This document shows positions 25,401 through 39,700 of a stretch of 64,000 bases of DNA, in pieces (the stretch's first letter is position 1; each line of letters begins with the position of its first letter). The DNA is taken from assembly GCA_023846275.1 (NCBI GenBank), contig CM043872.1, forward strand, positions 11,339,170-11,403,169. Reading direction: 5' to 3'. The translations under genes were made by a program, and so were the position numbers. This stretch comes from Vanilla planifolia. Taxonomy: Eukaryota; Streptophyta; Magnoliopsida; Asparagales; Orchidaceae. The notes below the pieces were generated by a model. That model searched no databases, was not told the origin of the DNA, and saw only the letters and a list, made by a program, of their open reading frames with translations.

Positions 25401-28400
25401 AATTCTTTTGTCCAATTGAACCCATTTTCTTAACATATTCATAGCTAAGAATTTTTCATTAACATAATTTCCTATACATTTATGGTATTATACTATTTTA
25501 TTTTAGTTGAAAGACAATACTTTTCGATTATTATTATCATTTTTTGTTCTTATTTTTCTTATATAGTTTTGAAAATTTTAAACAAGTTATGATATTAACT
25601 AATTTATATTCCTTAAATAGTTTTTATTTTTAATTACTTAATCATTCATAAGTCTTACAAAAATTTAGATTTATAGATATTCCAAGAATTTATTTTGTAA
25701 ACTATTTGTTCCAATTTTAATTTTAATTAAGACATCATCTATTCTTCAAATATTAAAAGACCTGACTAATTACAAGCCTGGAATAATTTTAATATTTTTT
25801 GCATTGAAATTTTTTTATTCTTTTTACATTTTAACCATATATGAATATTTGATAAATTGATATCATAGAGAGAATTAATTATCAATATGTTATTCATATA
25901 TTAGAGGTTATTATTATTTTATTGTTTTCATTTTTTTATTTTTGCAACTAGGTACATTGTTTTTTACATAGATAGTTTCTATTCTTTTGTATTTTTAGGT
26001 AATTAATTATTTACTTTTTTTAAGCAATGTTTTGAAATTTTTTTTAATATTTTATTGTGATAATAATTTTATAACTTGTAAAACTTTTATCCATTTTTAA
26101 CTATCATGAATCTTAATCTATGAGATAATTATCTTTTTATAGTATAACTTTTTTCATTAATGATTTTTTTTATCTTATTTTACTAATTCTCTTTTCACAT
26201 TATTTTTAAAATTATTATAAAGCTTATATTATTAAAAATATTTTTGGTTGACGACTAGTCGAAATACAATAACAAATTTCAAATAAGTGATTAAATCATT
26301 TACATGATGATTTTCTATATTTTGTTATAATTTTTAGTTATTATTAGATATTTGTCTTTGATATGTCCTAATCAAATATTTTGATAATACAAATATTTCA
26401 TTTTCTTGCTTAATAAGTTTTTGTTATAAATATTTACTTCAACTAGAATTATTAATTTTAACATTTATTATTTTTTTTTAAAAATTTTTCTATTGATTAA
26501 TACGCTTGAAACTTTGGCCTCTCAAGGTATTTTACTATGTTAGTATTTTTATCATTTATACATTTGCATACCATGGTATGCATGTTAATTCATTTGTTAT
26601 GCCTAAATTATTATTATATCTTTTAGTTAAAATGTTTGTAATATGAACAAAGATTTCAAATACTTAATTAGGTTTTTGATAGTAATTATTTTTCAAAAGT
26701 GTTTCCAAAAATATACTTTCATAATTGTGTCACCAAATTAATTCTTTTATATGTAACGCATGTTCTATTAATTTTTTTAAAATATTTTATTAGCTTAATA
26801 ATTAAGATTTTAAATTTTGTTCATTAATTTCAATCACAAACATATCGAAATTATTTTTTTTTTCTTCTATGATTTTTTTATTTGAATTCTTACATGATTT
26901 TATGTCTCATTTGTTTTACATTTTGTCACTAAAAGTTTATACAATAATTATTTGTATAATATTTTTGAGTTATTTCATGATAAATCTTAAAGGTATTGAG
27001 TACTCTTAATTTATAAGAAAATTATCAATACATTATTTTTTGGGATATTATTTTTAATTATTTTCATATATTTTAAAATTTTAATTATCATGAAAACCTA
27101 TTATATTTTTTTGAATTTTTGTATCTTTTTGTGGAATTAAAAAAATAAAATAATTAATATGCTAAAGAATCTTTTTACACCACCTCTATCCAAATCCAAA
27201 TTTATTAAATATCAATGTGAAAAGTAATTTTAAGGTCTTAAGCCTTCCTTAAGCTTCATTACATATGAGTTAGTTGTACCTATTTGTTACATATTTACAC
27301 TAATTTTTTAGTTGTTATATATTGTTTTCTAAACAATTTTACTATAAATTAATTTTTTTAAGTTTCAAATTTTGTTCACTTTGTTTAGAATAACTTTGAT
27401 AATCAAGTTATTTTTTATTTCTAATATATTTATATATTTTTAAAATTATTATGTTTTAATTTCAATAACAAGATTTTTTATTACGTTATTGTACATCGTT
27501 ATGATGTATCATGTAAATATATCAAATATTTTAAAAATATTTATCCAATAATGATGTTTTTTTACATTTTTATTTAAACATATTATGTTTTATTTAGCTA
27601 ACTACTCTTTAAATTACAAAAAATTTCAAATATTTAATATATTTAATTGTAAAAACTTATTTATTATACGGTAGTAATAAGAGAACTCTTTGTTGAAATA
27701 TTATTCTTATTGATTATCTTAATTATATATAAAAGAATCTTTTTTTAACATTTTTTTCATACAATGCAAATTCTTTAAAAATTATGTTCTCTTCATAATT
27801 AACATGGTTTGACAATGCTTTGAATTATTTAATTTATGTTATAACTCTTGTGTTCACTTATTTAATTTTTTAAATTGGTTTGCTTCGATCACATAATCTA
27901 AATGTTTTAAATCATTAAAACTTTTTTATTTATATATTTAATAACAAAACTTTGTTTTAAATATTTTTTATTTTGAAAAATTTTCAAAATCATTTAAAAA
28001 ATTAAATTTTTCTTAATCAATTATCTATCTTTTATTTTTTAATCTTTTTCTTTTAAAAATATTTTTTTAATATTATATTTACTTATAGTATTTTCTAAAG
28101 TTCATGATATATCTTTTGATATGTTTTTTACATTTTTACAAGTTTTTGAAATTATATTCTTTAATAATTATTTTTCTGGTGGCAAATCGCTTTATCTATG
28201 ATTTTGTTACTTGTAAAATGTTGTTAATAACACATGCATTAATAGAAAATGCTTATGATGACTATTAATGTTTTAATATTTGATATTTATATGTAAAGAA
28301 AGCATTTCACAACACATATAATATATTAATAAGTATTTTATATTTTCACTAACTTTTATATCAGACAAATTACTTGAAACTAATTTAAATATTAATGATA

Positions 28401-29760
28401 TAAAGCTATATTTTAATATATTATTTTATTAAAATAATGTCAATGTTGTTTCAAACACAAGATTTATATGCCAAGAAAATTTTTTTTATTCCTTTTATAT
28501 AATAAATTGAAAATTAAATTTCAATTAATTGGATAATTTTAATCACATTTAATTGACATTATTTTAAATCTTTTTAGAAATTTATATTAATCATTTTCCC
28601 TAAAGTTTGGTAACATTTAATTTTTTTATACTATTTCCCTAATTAATTTATTTTATTTTATTTATGTTGGTCTTTATTAAATTTTTGTTGCAACTAAATA
28701 TATTGAACATAATGATTAGACTTTTAAATTTTAAATTATTTTAAAAACATTATATCTTTTAATTGTTTCATAATTTTTACATTAATAAGTTTGAATCCAT
28801 TACATAATAGGGAAATTTGTCTTCATTTCTAATGCAATTTGTGATAATAACTTAAGTCATTTTTAATGGTTTGGTTATTTAGTAGTTCTTTTATTATTTT
28901 ATATCAACAAATTTGACTTGATTTAGTTTCCTAAATATTTTTTAATATATTATACACGTTTTAAAATTTGTGGTACACTTATTTCATGATAATTTAACAT
29001 TTTCTTGTCTTACATCATTTTTAATTTAATTTGTATTTATTTTCCTATTCATATTATGATATTTAATTTACAACCTTCTAGCATTTGATCTATTTCCATA
29101 TCTATTTTATCATATTTTTTTTGTGAATTAGGCATGTCCATGAATGTGCTAATATAAATGAATTAATTAAGGAAAAAAAAAGAATTATTGTTATATTGAA
29201 ACATCCAACTAATCAACATTGCAAGGAAAAGACAAAAATAATTTATATAAAACCCAGAAAAGAAATTTTTTTTGCGAAAATTTTTAAAATATAAAATAGC
29301 AAAAACAAAAAATTTATATAATTTATTAAACATATATAGCATTCAAGTTGTATAACATTTTAAAAAAAATTTACATGTCATTACAAATAAAAGAAAAAAG
29401 TAAAATTAAAAAAATTAAAGAAAATAAATAAAATGAAAACGCAAAACATATAATATTTCAAATATATTTGCGGCACAATATTAATAAAATGTGACAAGAA
29501 AACATGTTTTACCAAAAAAAAGTGAAAGCAAAGTTTCTTTGGTGACAAAAAATTTAAATTAGTAGCTGCTACAAAATATTTGAAAATCTTCAAAATATTG
29601 TGTACACTTTGTCATAAAACATTGTACACATATTGAAAAAAATAAAAAAATGCAAATGAAAAATAATAAAAGTAACAAAGCACATAGTTTATCAATAATT
29701 TAATAAAATATGTATATAGTATACATAAAAGTATGATAAATTTTTTTATTAAAGATATAT
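25400..29760. other. A/T-rich non-genic block
   Basis: The same extreme A/T-rich, low-complexity texture as 1-9.4 kb. No protein similarity and no long repeats seen. The change at the left edge, near 25.4 kb, is fairly abrupt. Confidence 0.65.
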
Positions 29761-31690
29761 ATATGAGATCAAGAACAATGAGAAAAGTTAGAATAAAAAC
29801 CCTGCTACTAGATTTAGATCTTGTTCTTTTGTCATATTGATAAAAAAAAATGTTGGATAAAGACTAAAAGAAAAGGAAGCATTACCAATCCTTGTGCTCC
29901 ACTCTAATTGCTTGCTTGTGCCCAAAATTTCAATGGTTGAGAAATAAAATATTATAATACAAGTCTTACATTTTTATTCATAATAGTTTTTAACATGTTA
30001 ATAGTAAGAATCCATGTATCAAAATGCTAACCTTCATGTAACAAAAAATTTCTTATACACAAACCATTCCAAAAAAAATAAATATTACAAATGAAAAAAC
30101 TAAGAAATGATTATTATTAATCTTGTAGTAAACTTTTCTTATTTTAGTTAACCCAACTACAAAATTTCATACTTTATGTATTTAAACTCTTAGGATATTT
30201 CATTGAGTTTAGTTTTTATTTTGAAGATGTGACTAATTGCTTTGTCAAAATAAAATCACATAAATAGGAAACAAAACATTATGCTTAGTTTTATAATTCA
30301 AATCAAAGGCAAGAACATTTTTTGGAGTAACAAAATTCACCCTATTCTTCCTTAAATGCTTTATTTAGATTAAGCTTAAGATAAATAAACTCAGATGGAT
30401 ATGTTTTAGAAAGGTAATATTTAAAAGTTTATTACTATATTAAGAAGTAAGATTAGGACATTATTCAGATGTTAATTGGATTCACTTAGAGTTAACTTAA
30501 GTGGATAAATTTTAGAAAGCTCTTCAAGTTTATATTTCTATTAAAGAAATTCAAAACTTCATGTTTGAACTTATCATTGATGAAATGTAAAAATGAAGTA
30601 TTGAATAATAAGATGGATATTTTAAGTGATAGAACTTACATCACCAAAATGCCAAGCACTTAGCATAACTAATTTCTTTCAATGTATAGTATAAATGTAG
30701 CCATATAAAGCCATCACAAAAAATATTATGTATGTAATTGTCATAGTTAACAGCAATACGATACACTTGAGTTTCTTTAACTTAAATGGCTTCACAAAGG
30801 TTCATTAAAATAGGTCTAAAAAGTGTAGTAGGATTAATATTTTTAAATTTAATTAAGATAATCCCAAGTAAACAATAAATTTCTCATTAATAAAAATTAT
30901 AGCTTTTCAAAAGAAATTAATGCTAAACATATTAAGAGATTGCACATAATAATCAAATAGATTTTGAAAGTGAATTAAGTAATTTAAGACATAAATATGC
31001 AGCATGAATCATTTTATGGTTTGAATATAATAAAAGCTCATGTAACTAAGGTATAATTTAAGGTGCTTTTGTTTAGAATGTTGAATGTAGTGTTTCAAAT
31101 CTTTCAAGACTAATATGTTTTCATAAGATAACTCTAAAAAGGATAAATATTTGGTAATTTAATTTTTCATAAAATGGAATCTAATCTTCTAAAAAGTATA
31201 CCTAATATAAAAATAGTAAGAACTACATCAAAATATAGTAAAATTTTACTGACAAATTTTTAGAAAACTTGCTTTCAAAATAATTTATAGTAGTCTCAAA
31301 AAAGGATTTAACTTATGCAGAAGTAGTCAAGATGCAATTACTTTGCTATGTTAATTATTAGTTTTGAGGTAAAGGAGACAAGTTTGCTTAAAACTTTAAC
31401 TCTTAGTGGAGCTACTTGGCCAATACGAAGCATAATAATGCTGACATATACACAATAGTAAGGCCACGTGTGGCGTTGCTGAAACACTATTGCTCAAGAA
31501 TAATTAAAAAAAGACGTAGCAAATGTGCTAACATCGTTCTTGCATTCAAAATACAATAGTTCGAAGCCATAAGGTGGGTTGCAAGAAAATGTTAAAAATA
31601 AAGGAATAAAAGTTAAATGTGGCAATGCAACAAATAGTGATTTTGAATCATAATGATTATTTTACTAACTCAAGATAAGCTATGATAGAA
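29760..31690. other. Unassigned DNA left of LINE copy 1
   Basis: Composition is closer to transposon DNA than to the A/T-rich block. There is a small island of higher G+C near 31,380-31,590, including the hexamer cacgtg. I see no open frame or known domain on either strand. Confidence 0.5.
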
Positions 31691-31699
31691 AAACAATTG

Positions 31700-33700
31700 A
31701 CCTTTTGATAAGATTTTTAATGATATTTTAAATCCACTAGCTATGTAATATAAATTTAGTTGTTTTGCATGAAATTAACTTACAGTATAGTTTTATCCAC
31801 CAGTTATTTTGTGGTTTAGTTAGGTCTTCTTTTAAATTTAACTTTAAAATTACAATTTATTTAAAACCCTATGATGGAATAAATAAAAACATTTTTTTAA
31901 TATTATCATTATATTTCTAGAAATAATGTTTTTTATCTAAAAGACTACAGAAACTTAGTTTGCTATCTAGGTATTTTAGGTGATTATCTGACATCTAAAT
32001 TGTGATTTGAATTTATCTACACCATTTTTTTCATCCTTTTCACTATTATCTTCTATCATAAATCCCATTATAATAATTCCTCCTACCCTTCCTACATAAA
32101 TAATGTTTGGCCTTTAGGCCCATTTGTCATTTCCTTAGTTCCTTGAGTCTTAAACCTCATAAATCATCAAACATTATATTGATTTTAGCTAGGCCACCAC
32201 ACAAAATGGTTCAAGTTATGAAATTAAGTGCTATGATAATCCCCATTATGGCCATGGTATCATTAAGAGTGCATAAGTGGTTTGCCATAAATACTACATT
32301 AAAAACCCTTCTAACAAGAAAAATGGATTTAGTAACCAAAGCCACATCTTTGTTCATCATTTTTTATATAATATGTCATTATTCTTCTTGTTTGGGAATT
32401 CTAGTTAAAAGTGATAACCCTTAATATAATATAAATTGACTATCTCAATTTTAAATAGCGAAAAATCATTTTCATTCATTTCTTTAGCATTCTATTATTA
32501 GACTTTAAATAATAGTTGGCATAATTCACTTTTTTACTCATCTAATAAATTTATTATATATTGTCTTATAATCTATTTAATTTTGGTTCTAACTATTTAG
32601 AATGACATGTAAAATAGAAATTATTGATGTCATCAACCAAAATGGTGAGAAATTCATTTTGATTATGGAAGTGGGTAAGCTTCGCATAAATGTTTGTATA
32701 GAAAGATGCCAATCATATTAGTCCAATGTAAACAAAGATTGGGTTTGTTTAGTATAAGATTTGAGATGCTTTTCCTATGCTCATATTTGAATATTCTTTG
32801 TTTATATTCTACTTATTAAATAAATTTTCACAATACAATTACATCATAAGATGAAGAGTATTAGTAATAAACAAGTGTAAATGGATGATAATATAATCGA
32901 CATAGATCATATTAGTCCATTGTTTGTAATTCTTTGTGAACCTTCAAGCTTGTTTGAGCTTCAACATATAGTATGTTATGATGATAGCCAGGTTTTCTTA
33001 TATAATGTTATGATTTCAAGTAGTGTTAAATCATAATAATACTATATTTTGATGGTATTTACTTTTTTGCACACTTTCTTTATCCATTAGTTATTAAAGT
33101 TGTATTGAGAAAATCATGCACTAAGATTAACCCATTGCTATTCAACTATGTTTATGTTGTGATTTTTTATGCACATGAATAAAAACTCTGAAAAGTAGAA
33201 GTACCTATTTTACAAAAACAATATTTGTATAATACAAGTAGAAACCTTGAATATCTTAATTCTAACCACATGTAATATGAAACTTACTCCATATTTTAAA
33301 TGTCATGTCCTCTATAATGACAAAATATATGGAAGCTATAATTTCTCTATATTAATAATAGCTTTATATTTATCTAGAATTGATGTTCCATCCCTTTATG
33401 AGTTGAATTTTTTATTATTGTTTTGTTAGCAAGAGTATGGCCACATTATTATTTTCTTTGTATAATAAGCTCCACTTTATGTTTAGCAAACAAGTTTCCA
33501 TACTTGCATCATGCCTTTTGCTAACTTCCATTGTATTTTTTCTCTATCTTGGAATAGATTCAATAACACATTACTATCCACTAAAATGTATAAATTGTTA
33601 ATTTCCAATTTGTTGCATATTGAAAACTCCTAGTTATGGCCAATACCATAACTTTATGAGTAGTGTGATTATGCCCTCTCTATTACAAATTTCATGCTAC
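31700..33700 (-). other. LINE 3' part of unknown content, copy 1
   Basis: This part lies downstream of the zf-RVT knuckle and is shared with 50,300-52,800. On the minus strand at about 32,110-32,390 the frame resembles copy 2 at the protein level: MNKDVALVTKS against MNEDVVWAIES, then ANHLCTLNDTMAIMGI against ANHLYTL with a similar tail, and later an L-K-x-L block. I cannot assign it to any domain. It could be a C-terminal extension of ORF2, a long 3' UTR, or captured sequence. The plus-strand open frames here (32,107-32,424 and 33,247-33,429) are probably shadows. Confidence 0.45.
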
Positions 33701-33799
33701 CTTGCTTGTCACATGATGTAATTCATTTCATGATTTTATAGGTATCAAGTTCCATAATGTAAATTATTTTCAAAAGTAATCCATGCTTATTTAGCTTCT

Positions 33800-33850
33800 T
33801 TATAATAAAAAAACATGATCATTTGAATCTTCATTTCAACTTTGTTGGCT
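33800..33850 (-). pseudogene. zf-RVT zinc knuckle of LINE copy 1
   Basis: The minus strand reads NEDSNDHVF at 33,811-33,835, the E-D/E-S-x-D-H-x-F core of the zinc-binding domain that follows reverse transcriptase in plant LINEs. The cysteines upstream are lost. The same block is at 52,926-52,951 in copy 2 (NEDSIDHVFIYYKK). Confidence 0.72.
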
Positions 33851-34369
33851 CATTTAAGAAAGTTGAAAGTTTAGGTTCATTAGGTTATTTGGTAATGGCA
33901 TAGGTTATTGAATATCATTCTTGTTAACATTATTGCATTTGGTGCTTCATATCTACATTTTTAGACTTTGCTTTTTTATAAACCTAGGTAAAATAACAAC
34001 TGAACTACACATAAAAAGTAAGAGACAATGTATAACAAATTCATTGAGTTAGACCAATTTGCATTCTTTTTAATCAATTGTTTCATCCTTTGCATGTTAG
34101 CCTATGTGTTTGATTTCATTCTTGCTGCATCTAAGGATTAGTATTTTATTGACACGTACTTAGACCACAAACTATTAACATTTAGCATCTTCTAATTAAG
34201 TTTACAAAAAAAGTTTTCACATTTTCTTGATTTTCTAAATACCAAGGTTGTTTTCCTCTAATGGAAAACTAATCTTATTCCAAGAAGTCTAGTGATGGTA
34301 AAGATTTTCTTCAAAATCCCCTAAAAAGTCAATTCAATCCTTTTTTAATTTATTGTAAAACTATGTTGG

Positions 34370-35400
34370 GAGTTTGCTTGTCATTACAATATATAATGGA
34401 ATTTAGAAAATGGTATGCTTGATGAGAATGAGTCCACCCTTGATAGATAACAACTTCTTTTCCACCTAAGGAAATTTATTTTTAATTTTATCAATCAAAT
34501 TTTAGAAGTAAGCTACTTTCGTCTAACCAATATATAATCTGTTGCACAAATAAGCCAAAGGAAGATTTATTTAATGCAATCCTAGCCCCTTGCAAATTTC
34601 ATTTACCTAGCATATACTCTTTTTGTTTTTGCACATATCCTCACTTTTAATTTTTATATTTAACAATTTTGTAGAGTGTTTTAAGAGCAATAGAAACTTA
34701 CTAAGATTAATAATAATTTCAGATGTCCTCTAGCAATGATAATTATGTTGTTTGTATAAGCTAAGAAATTGATAGATATAGATGATCTATGTTGTCCATA
34801 TAATATCATTCTTTTTTTAGGAAAAAATATTATTTGTGCTTCTTTTAAGTAAGTTAAAGGATTACCCTGATTAAGATTGATTGAAGTTAAGAAATTGGTG
34901 AGCAGCTTAATAAGCTTCTTATTAACATTGTACTTTGACAGTGTCTTACTAAGAAATTTTCATGAAATGTTGTAATTCACATTGCTCAAAACCAACTTAA
35001 CAATAAAAGTACCACTTTAGTTTTATTGTTAAAAAAATATACTAAATACAAAATAAATAATATGTTGTATACAATATATCTATATTTATAAAATTGGTTT
35101 GCTTTAGAGAAATTAGACTATTACAAATTTTGTTATATTTAATAAACAATGAACTTTGTGAATATTATTTTCATGATTTTTGAAGAATATTTGGTCAAAA
35201 ATCAACAAAGATTTCTAGGTTATGAGATCTAGGAATATATATAATGTTTGGACCTAAAATCCTGCGAACAATTGGAGATACTATAAAATTTCTTTAGTTA
35301 CATTCAGCACAACATTTGAAATTACATCCATATAATTGGTGAAGAAGTTTCCATTAAAACCATCTGGGACAAGTGTTATACCTAAATCCATATTAAAAGT
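34370..35400 (-). pseudogene. LINE reverse transcriptase, copy 1
   Basis: Minus-strand landmarks in order: VPDGFNGNFF near 35,350 (normally G-P-D-G-x-N/x-x-F-F); a decayed motif A, KLVLSNVNYNIS near 34,990; NQGNPLTYL near 34,870; the catalytic box FLAYTNNIIII at 34,747-34,758 (Y/F-A-D-D in active copies, both aspartates lost); and the thumb block, GRTKVAYF-like then LIDKIKNKF and KKLLSIKGG near 34,440-34,540. The order and spacing fit plant L1. The enzyme would copy its RNA at the nicked target. Confidence 0.87.
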
Positions 35401-35589
35401 TATCTCTTTATTTTCTCATTGGTGATATCTTGCATTATTCTATTATTTGTTTGCTTTTGTTAATGAGGAAAGGATGTAGTTAAAAATAATTTCACCTTCA
35501 ATTACTTAAGAAGACTTAAAATGATTTTAAAAGTGGTTTATTACAACTATCATTATTTTGACCTTTTTGTTTGTTTCTTCACTTCTTCA

Positions 35590-35680
35590 CTATTGTACAA
35601 AAGAATGTTGTATTTCTTTCTTCATCTATTAGCCATCTAATTTCTTCTTTCCATTTCCAATAAAGTTCAACTCTTTCAAA
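35590..35680 (-). pseudogene. LINE ORF2 linker block (R-N-T-x-F-F)
   Basis: The minus strand reads YWKWKEEIRWLIDEERNTTF. In plant LINEs the segment W-x-x-x-x-x-x-x-W-L-x-x-G-D-R-N-T-x-F-F-H lies between endonuclease and reverse transcriptase, and this is where it lies here. Confidence 0.8.
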
Positions 35681-35949
35681 CTCTTGTGAACAATAAGAAT
35701 TAACAAGATACAACATTCCACTTATCCATTTCCTTAAAGAATTACTTATTTGTGACTCACCACATCCTTATATAATTTAATAGGATCAAACATTTTTGTA
35801 GATATTTATTTTTTCAATCTTTAAGACATATTTTATATCCAATTAATTTTAGAGCTAGAGCCTTCTTCCAAAAGTAGTTTAAAGAACAATTCCCATTATT
35901 CTCCATTGTTTATAAAAATGTACGGTAATTCAAAAACATGTTATAACAT

Positions 35950-36700
35950 TTAAATTATTTGGGAAATTAAGGATGGATTTTGACGACATTTAGTAGAAGA
36001 GGCACATGACTTGATCCAGTTCTTGCAAGGTGATGAATTATAAAAGTTCAAAGTAGTTCTACCTATTTCTCAATAACCAACACCCTACTGCGAAAGCACA
36101 AGAAAAAACCTGACCGACTCCGTGGGAGGGACTGTCATGATCTCCTCCATATTTTATTACGTTTTCTTGCCTATATAAAGGAATAACTAAAAAATGACTA
36201 CTGCTTAACATGATGTAGAATTATGTAATCAACAAACTCTTACATTATTTTTTAGTTTAAGAGTTTATAGTCTATTGCAATCATCTGAAGATGTGATTTA
36301 ATTAAAATACTTACCCACCATCTATGGATTTGTAATGTTGTTGACAATGTGAAATGTCTTGCCTATAATAGGTTTTTTTGGATACCATGCTTTTATCTTA
36401 GGTGAAAGTGTAGCTACCTTTAGAAACCTAGCCTCAATGCTTGATATTGATATGGATGAAGTACTCCTTATTAATGTCAACATTATAGTTGAAGTCCTAT
36501 GAAAGAATCTATATCTTTTTTAATTGATTATAATAACAATCCTAAAAATTGAGTTTAATAGAAAATTTTTACTTCTTATCCTTAAAAGACAGAACTTCCA
36601 ACTAAACAACTTATCTAACAATATATATTTTAATAAATTGATTAAGCACCTATTTAAGCCCATTTTATTGGCACCCTAAATATTTGAAAATAAGAAATTA
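35950..36700 (-). pseudogene. LINE endonuclease (APE type), copy 1
   Basis: The minus strand begins near 36,690 with a decayed FRGANKMGLNRCLINLLKY (normally W-N-x-R-G-x-G ... L-x-x-L-I/L). Near 36,310-36,345 comes TNPWMVGKYFN (normally P-W-x-x-x-G-D-F-N), followed by ITSSDD. Near 36,005-36,050 the end reads HHLARTGSSHVPLLL (normally H-L-x-R-x-x-S-D-H-x-P-L-L). The catalytic Asp of the last motif is replaced by Ser. This enzyme would nick the target DNA. Confidence 0.8.
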
Positions 36701-39700
36701 ATCATTAAGGCCAACATTATCTACAATTTAGATAATTGAAAGTATCCTCTAATACTTTTTGGGCTAATTAGTTTTTCCTAAATCTTCCATAACTAATTTC
36801 TCATCCTTTTATATCTTAGCGGATTGAACTCCTCAATTTGAATTTCAAACATGTAGGTTGTTTATCTCCAAAACATTTTTCACTAAAAATTTTAAGATCT
36901 AGATTATCATATAATTGCTAAATTTTATCCTATGAATTTTTTGAATAAAAAACTTAATCATTGTCCATCTCAATTTTTAGAATGATTTAAGGAACAAGTC
37001 ATCGAATCGTTAGCTTGCCAGACAGTTGCACTCGCTTCTATATATCAATTATCTTTCATTAGCATTAGGGATGTGCTCAAATGTTTTCATTTGTATTAAG
37101 ATCATTGGTTGAACATCCATAATTGATTTCTTCGCCAAAGAGCTAACAATTAAAGTTGGAATTTTGGTGGCTTCAATATTTTCTTATTGTTTGTTATTTT
37201 TGTTAACATCTTCTTTGATATTTTGTCCATTAATTACATGACTGTACTAAACAACAAGCTCATCCTAAGAGTTATCTAATTATTTTTAATCCTTGTCTTG
37301 AGTTAGCTCATGCCTATTTTGGTGGCATCCTTTGTCAAATTTAGGTAACTCATCATACGAGATTTTCTGAAAAAAGCCATTGTTTGAAACACCTTGAGTA
37401 GAAATTCTAATTATGTTTGGCAACTCTTTTTCTAACTCCATGTCAATACATACTCAAGATATTTTAGAATGTATGAGATTCAAAGTAGCAACATCTATCT
37501 TGAAAGGGCCTAGTTACTATCATTATTAAATGAAGCATTAAAATAATGAATTGGTAGGTGCTTCATTGTGTTCCAACAAAAGTGATTATTCCAAATTCAA
37601 TTGAAAGAAAGGGTAAAAGCCAAACACAAATGAGATGGACTATTAATAGCCTTACAACGTCCATTGAAATTCACATCTGAATAGCTTGTGTTCATGAAGA
37701 GACATGTTAAGGGATATTTACAAAATTTTCCTTCAATTTAATAAGTTTGCCTTGCAACACAACTAAGTTAATAAATTTTTCTTTTACATCTGCATTTTCT
37801 TTTCTTAACCAAATAATCGATCAATTCAAAGCATCAATGCAAGAATTACTTAAAAATAATTATTTTCACAATAAAAATGCTTGTTTTGTAAGTCATTTAA
37901 AAAATAGATATATGACCATGCTATCACTTAGAGTAATTCATTACTTCAAAAATTTCATACCTCTAGTAACTCATGAATATGTTGTTCGTGCTTGTTGCTT
38001 TCACTTTTAAATTAGCATAATATTGATTAGCTTCATATGTTGATTTACTAATTAATTAATGCATTTAGATAAATTATCATCATATTCAACAAGTGAGATA
38101 TCATCAAGATATCCATTAAACTTTCAACCTTTGATCGATAATCTAAGTTCAAGTGTACGTGATGTTACTTTCCTTTTATATTTCTTTTGCTTCTTCTCTT
38201 TCTAGTATAAAATAGTGATTTGAGAGTGTATCTCCAAATAACTTACCAAAAATCTTGCATTTCTTCATAATAAGAAGAAAAGTTGTAGACTTTTATCCGA
38301 ATGCTATGAGGCAAAGCAAAGTGTAAAAGATTTTGTCCTCTTGCATTAAGTTGAATAATTATACATGACTTATGACCCCTAGCATCAAGAATAACGCTAG
38401 AATGAACCAAGAAATTGAACAAATTATAGTTTATATTTCAAAAAAAAACTTTAAAAGAATTTTTCTATAATGCATAATGTTTCCTAAGAAATAAAGGTCA
38501 TTCCACAATGTTAATAGATATTGGAAACAATTCACCATAAAATGCAAGAGAATGACCTTTTATTAAGAACCTCTACACACAATCGTTATGACAACAGTTA
38601 AAAGGACTTGCAGTAAGAGGAAGGGAATTGTAACTTTTGAATTATTAACATAAATGATTTTTTGCTACATAACAATTATTTTGATCATTTGAAATCCTTC
38701 CTAAGATTTCTAAACATACTATTATTGAAAAAACAATAATGAAAACAAATAAAAAAATAAATAAATCACATAATGATTTCAAATGAGTCTGCCACGAACA
38801 CAAAGTTTTCATTAAATAACAGTCAACGTAGCCAGCCTTCCACTAAACTAGCAATGCTTGCCATATAGGGGCTTACTACAAATCCTTGCAGCAACTTCCT
38901 CAATCCTTGCAACAACTTCAACAATATATTATGAACATTTAGGTAGACAATAAATTTGCATAGCCAATGGTGAACATTTGTAGATATTTTTAAGTAAGTT
39001 CTAAGCTTATCTATGAAAGTTTAATTGTAAATTCACAATTGGAAGAGATCAAATTAATTCTAAGAAAGCAAAAATATTAAAAAGTTTTTATAAGTAGACT
39101 TAAATAAAAACATTTTGGAATTAGTACTAGATAACATTTCTTAATGCAATCAAATACTACAATGCCTTCATTAAATTAAGTTTACCACTTCTAGCTATTT
39201 TAAAACCCTTGCCAACTTCAAAATCATGCAACTACATATTCAAAGTTTTATTGAAAAAAGCAAAGTACATTGTTGTACATAATTTCCTCATCATCCTCAT
39301 GCATCAACAAAGTTTATGGGAATGTTTCTTTTTATTTTTCATATGTTCTACACATGACCCACATTTTATAGCATCTTATACATTATGCTTCAAGTAATGG
39401 GAGTTTTTTTTTAGAATTATAACTTGATTGGGTTTTAGTTGCAAAAGTAGCCATTTTTATGATGGTTGAGTCTAACCCACAAAGTCTCAAGAAAGTTTGG
39501 CTTTAGCATTGTAAGAGAACAACATAGATTATGTTCCAACTAGCAAAAAACACAAGAGGTTGAGTACTAGCACAAGGAGAAAAACAGCCTAGGTGAGGTC
39601 ATGTGTTTACCTTTTCAAAATGACATGTGATGCTTTTTCAACTTGCAATGGTTCACTTGGGTAGAAACAAAACCAATTAAAATGCTCTTGTTGTTTTGTT

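Larger units (their letters stand above)
31700..36700 (-). mobile_element. L1-type LINE, copy 1 (decayed)
   Basis: Read on the minus strand, the order is endonuclease (36.7-35.95 kb), linker with the R-N-T-x-F-F block, reverse transcriptase (35.4-34.4 kb), zf-RVT knuckle (33.8 kb), then about 2 kb without a named domain. This is the ORF2 order of plant L1 elements. Every domain is frameshifted or stopped and the catalytic residues are lost. A second, 5'-shortened copy lies at 50,300-53,535 in the same orientation, and the similarity between them runs to about 31,700/50,300. ORF1 was not identified. The 3' poly(A) end is not clear. Confidence 0.85.

Noticed and set aside
29381..29593. 70-codon minus-strand open frame rich in F
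   Set aside because: Arises from A-rich runs on the plus strand; low complexity without similarity.
32107..32424. 105-codon plus-strand open frame
   Set aside because: The equivalent plus-strand frame is broken in LINE copy 2, while the minus strand shows protein-like similarity between copies; likely a shadow.
36060..36180. Small G+C-richer island with a TATA-like 'cctatataaagg', suspected as a promoter or inserted mini-element
   Set aside because: It falls between endonuclease blocks of LINE copy 1 and can be read as part of that domain on the minus strand; no repeat ends are seen.
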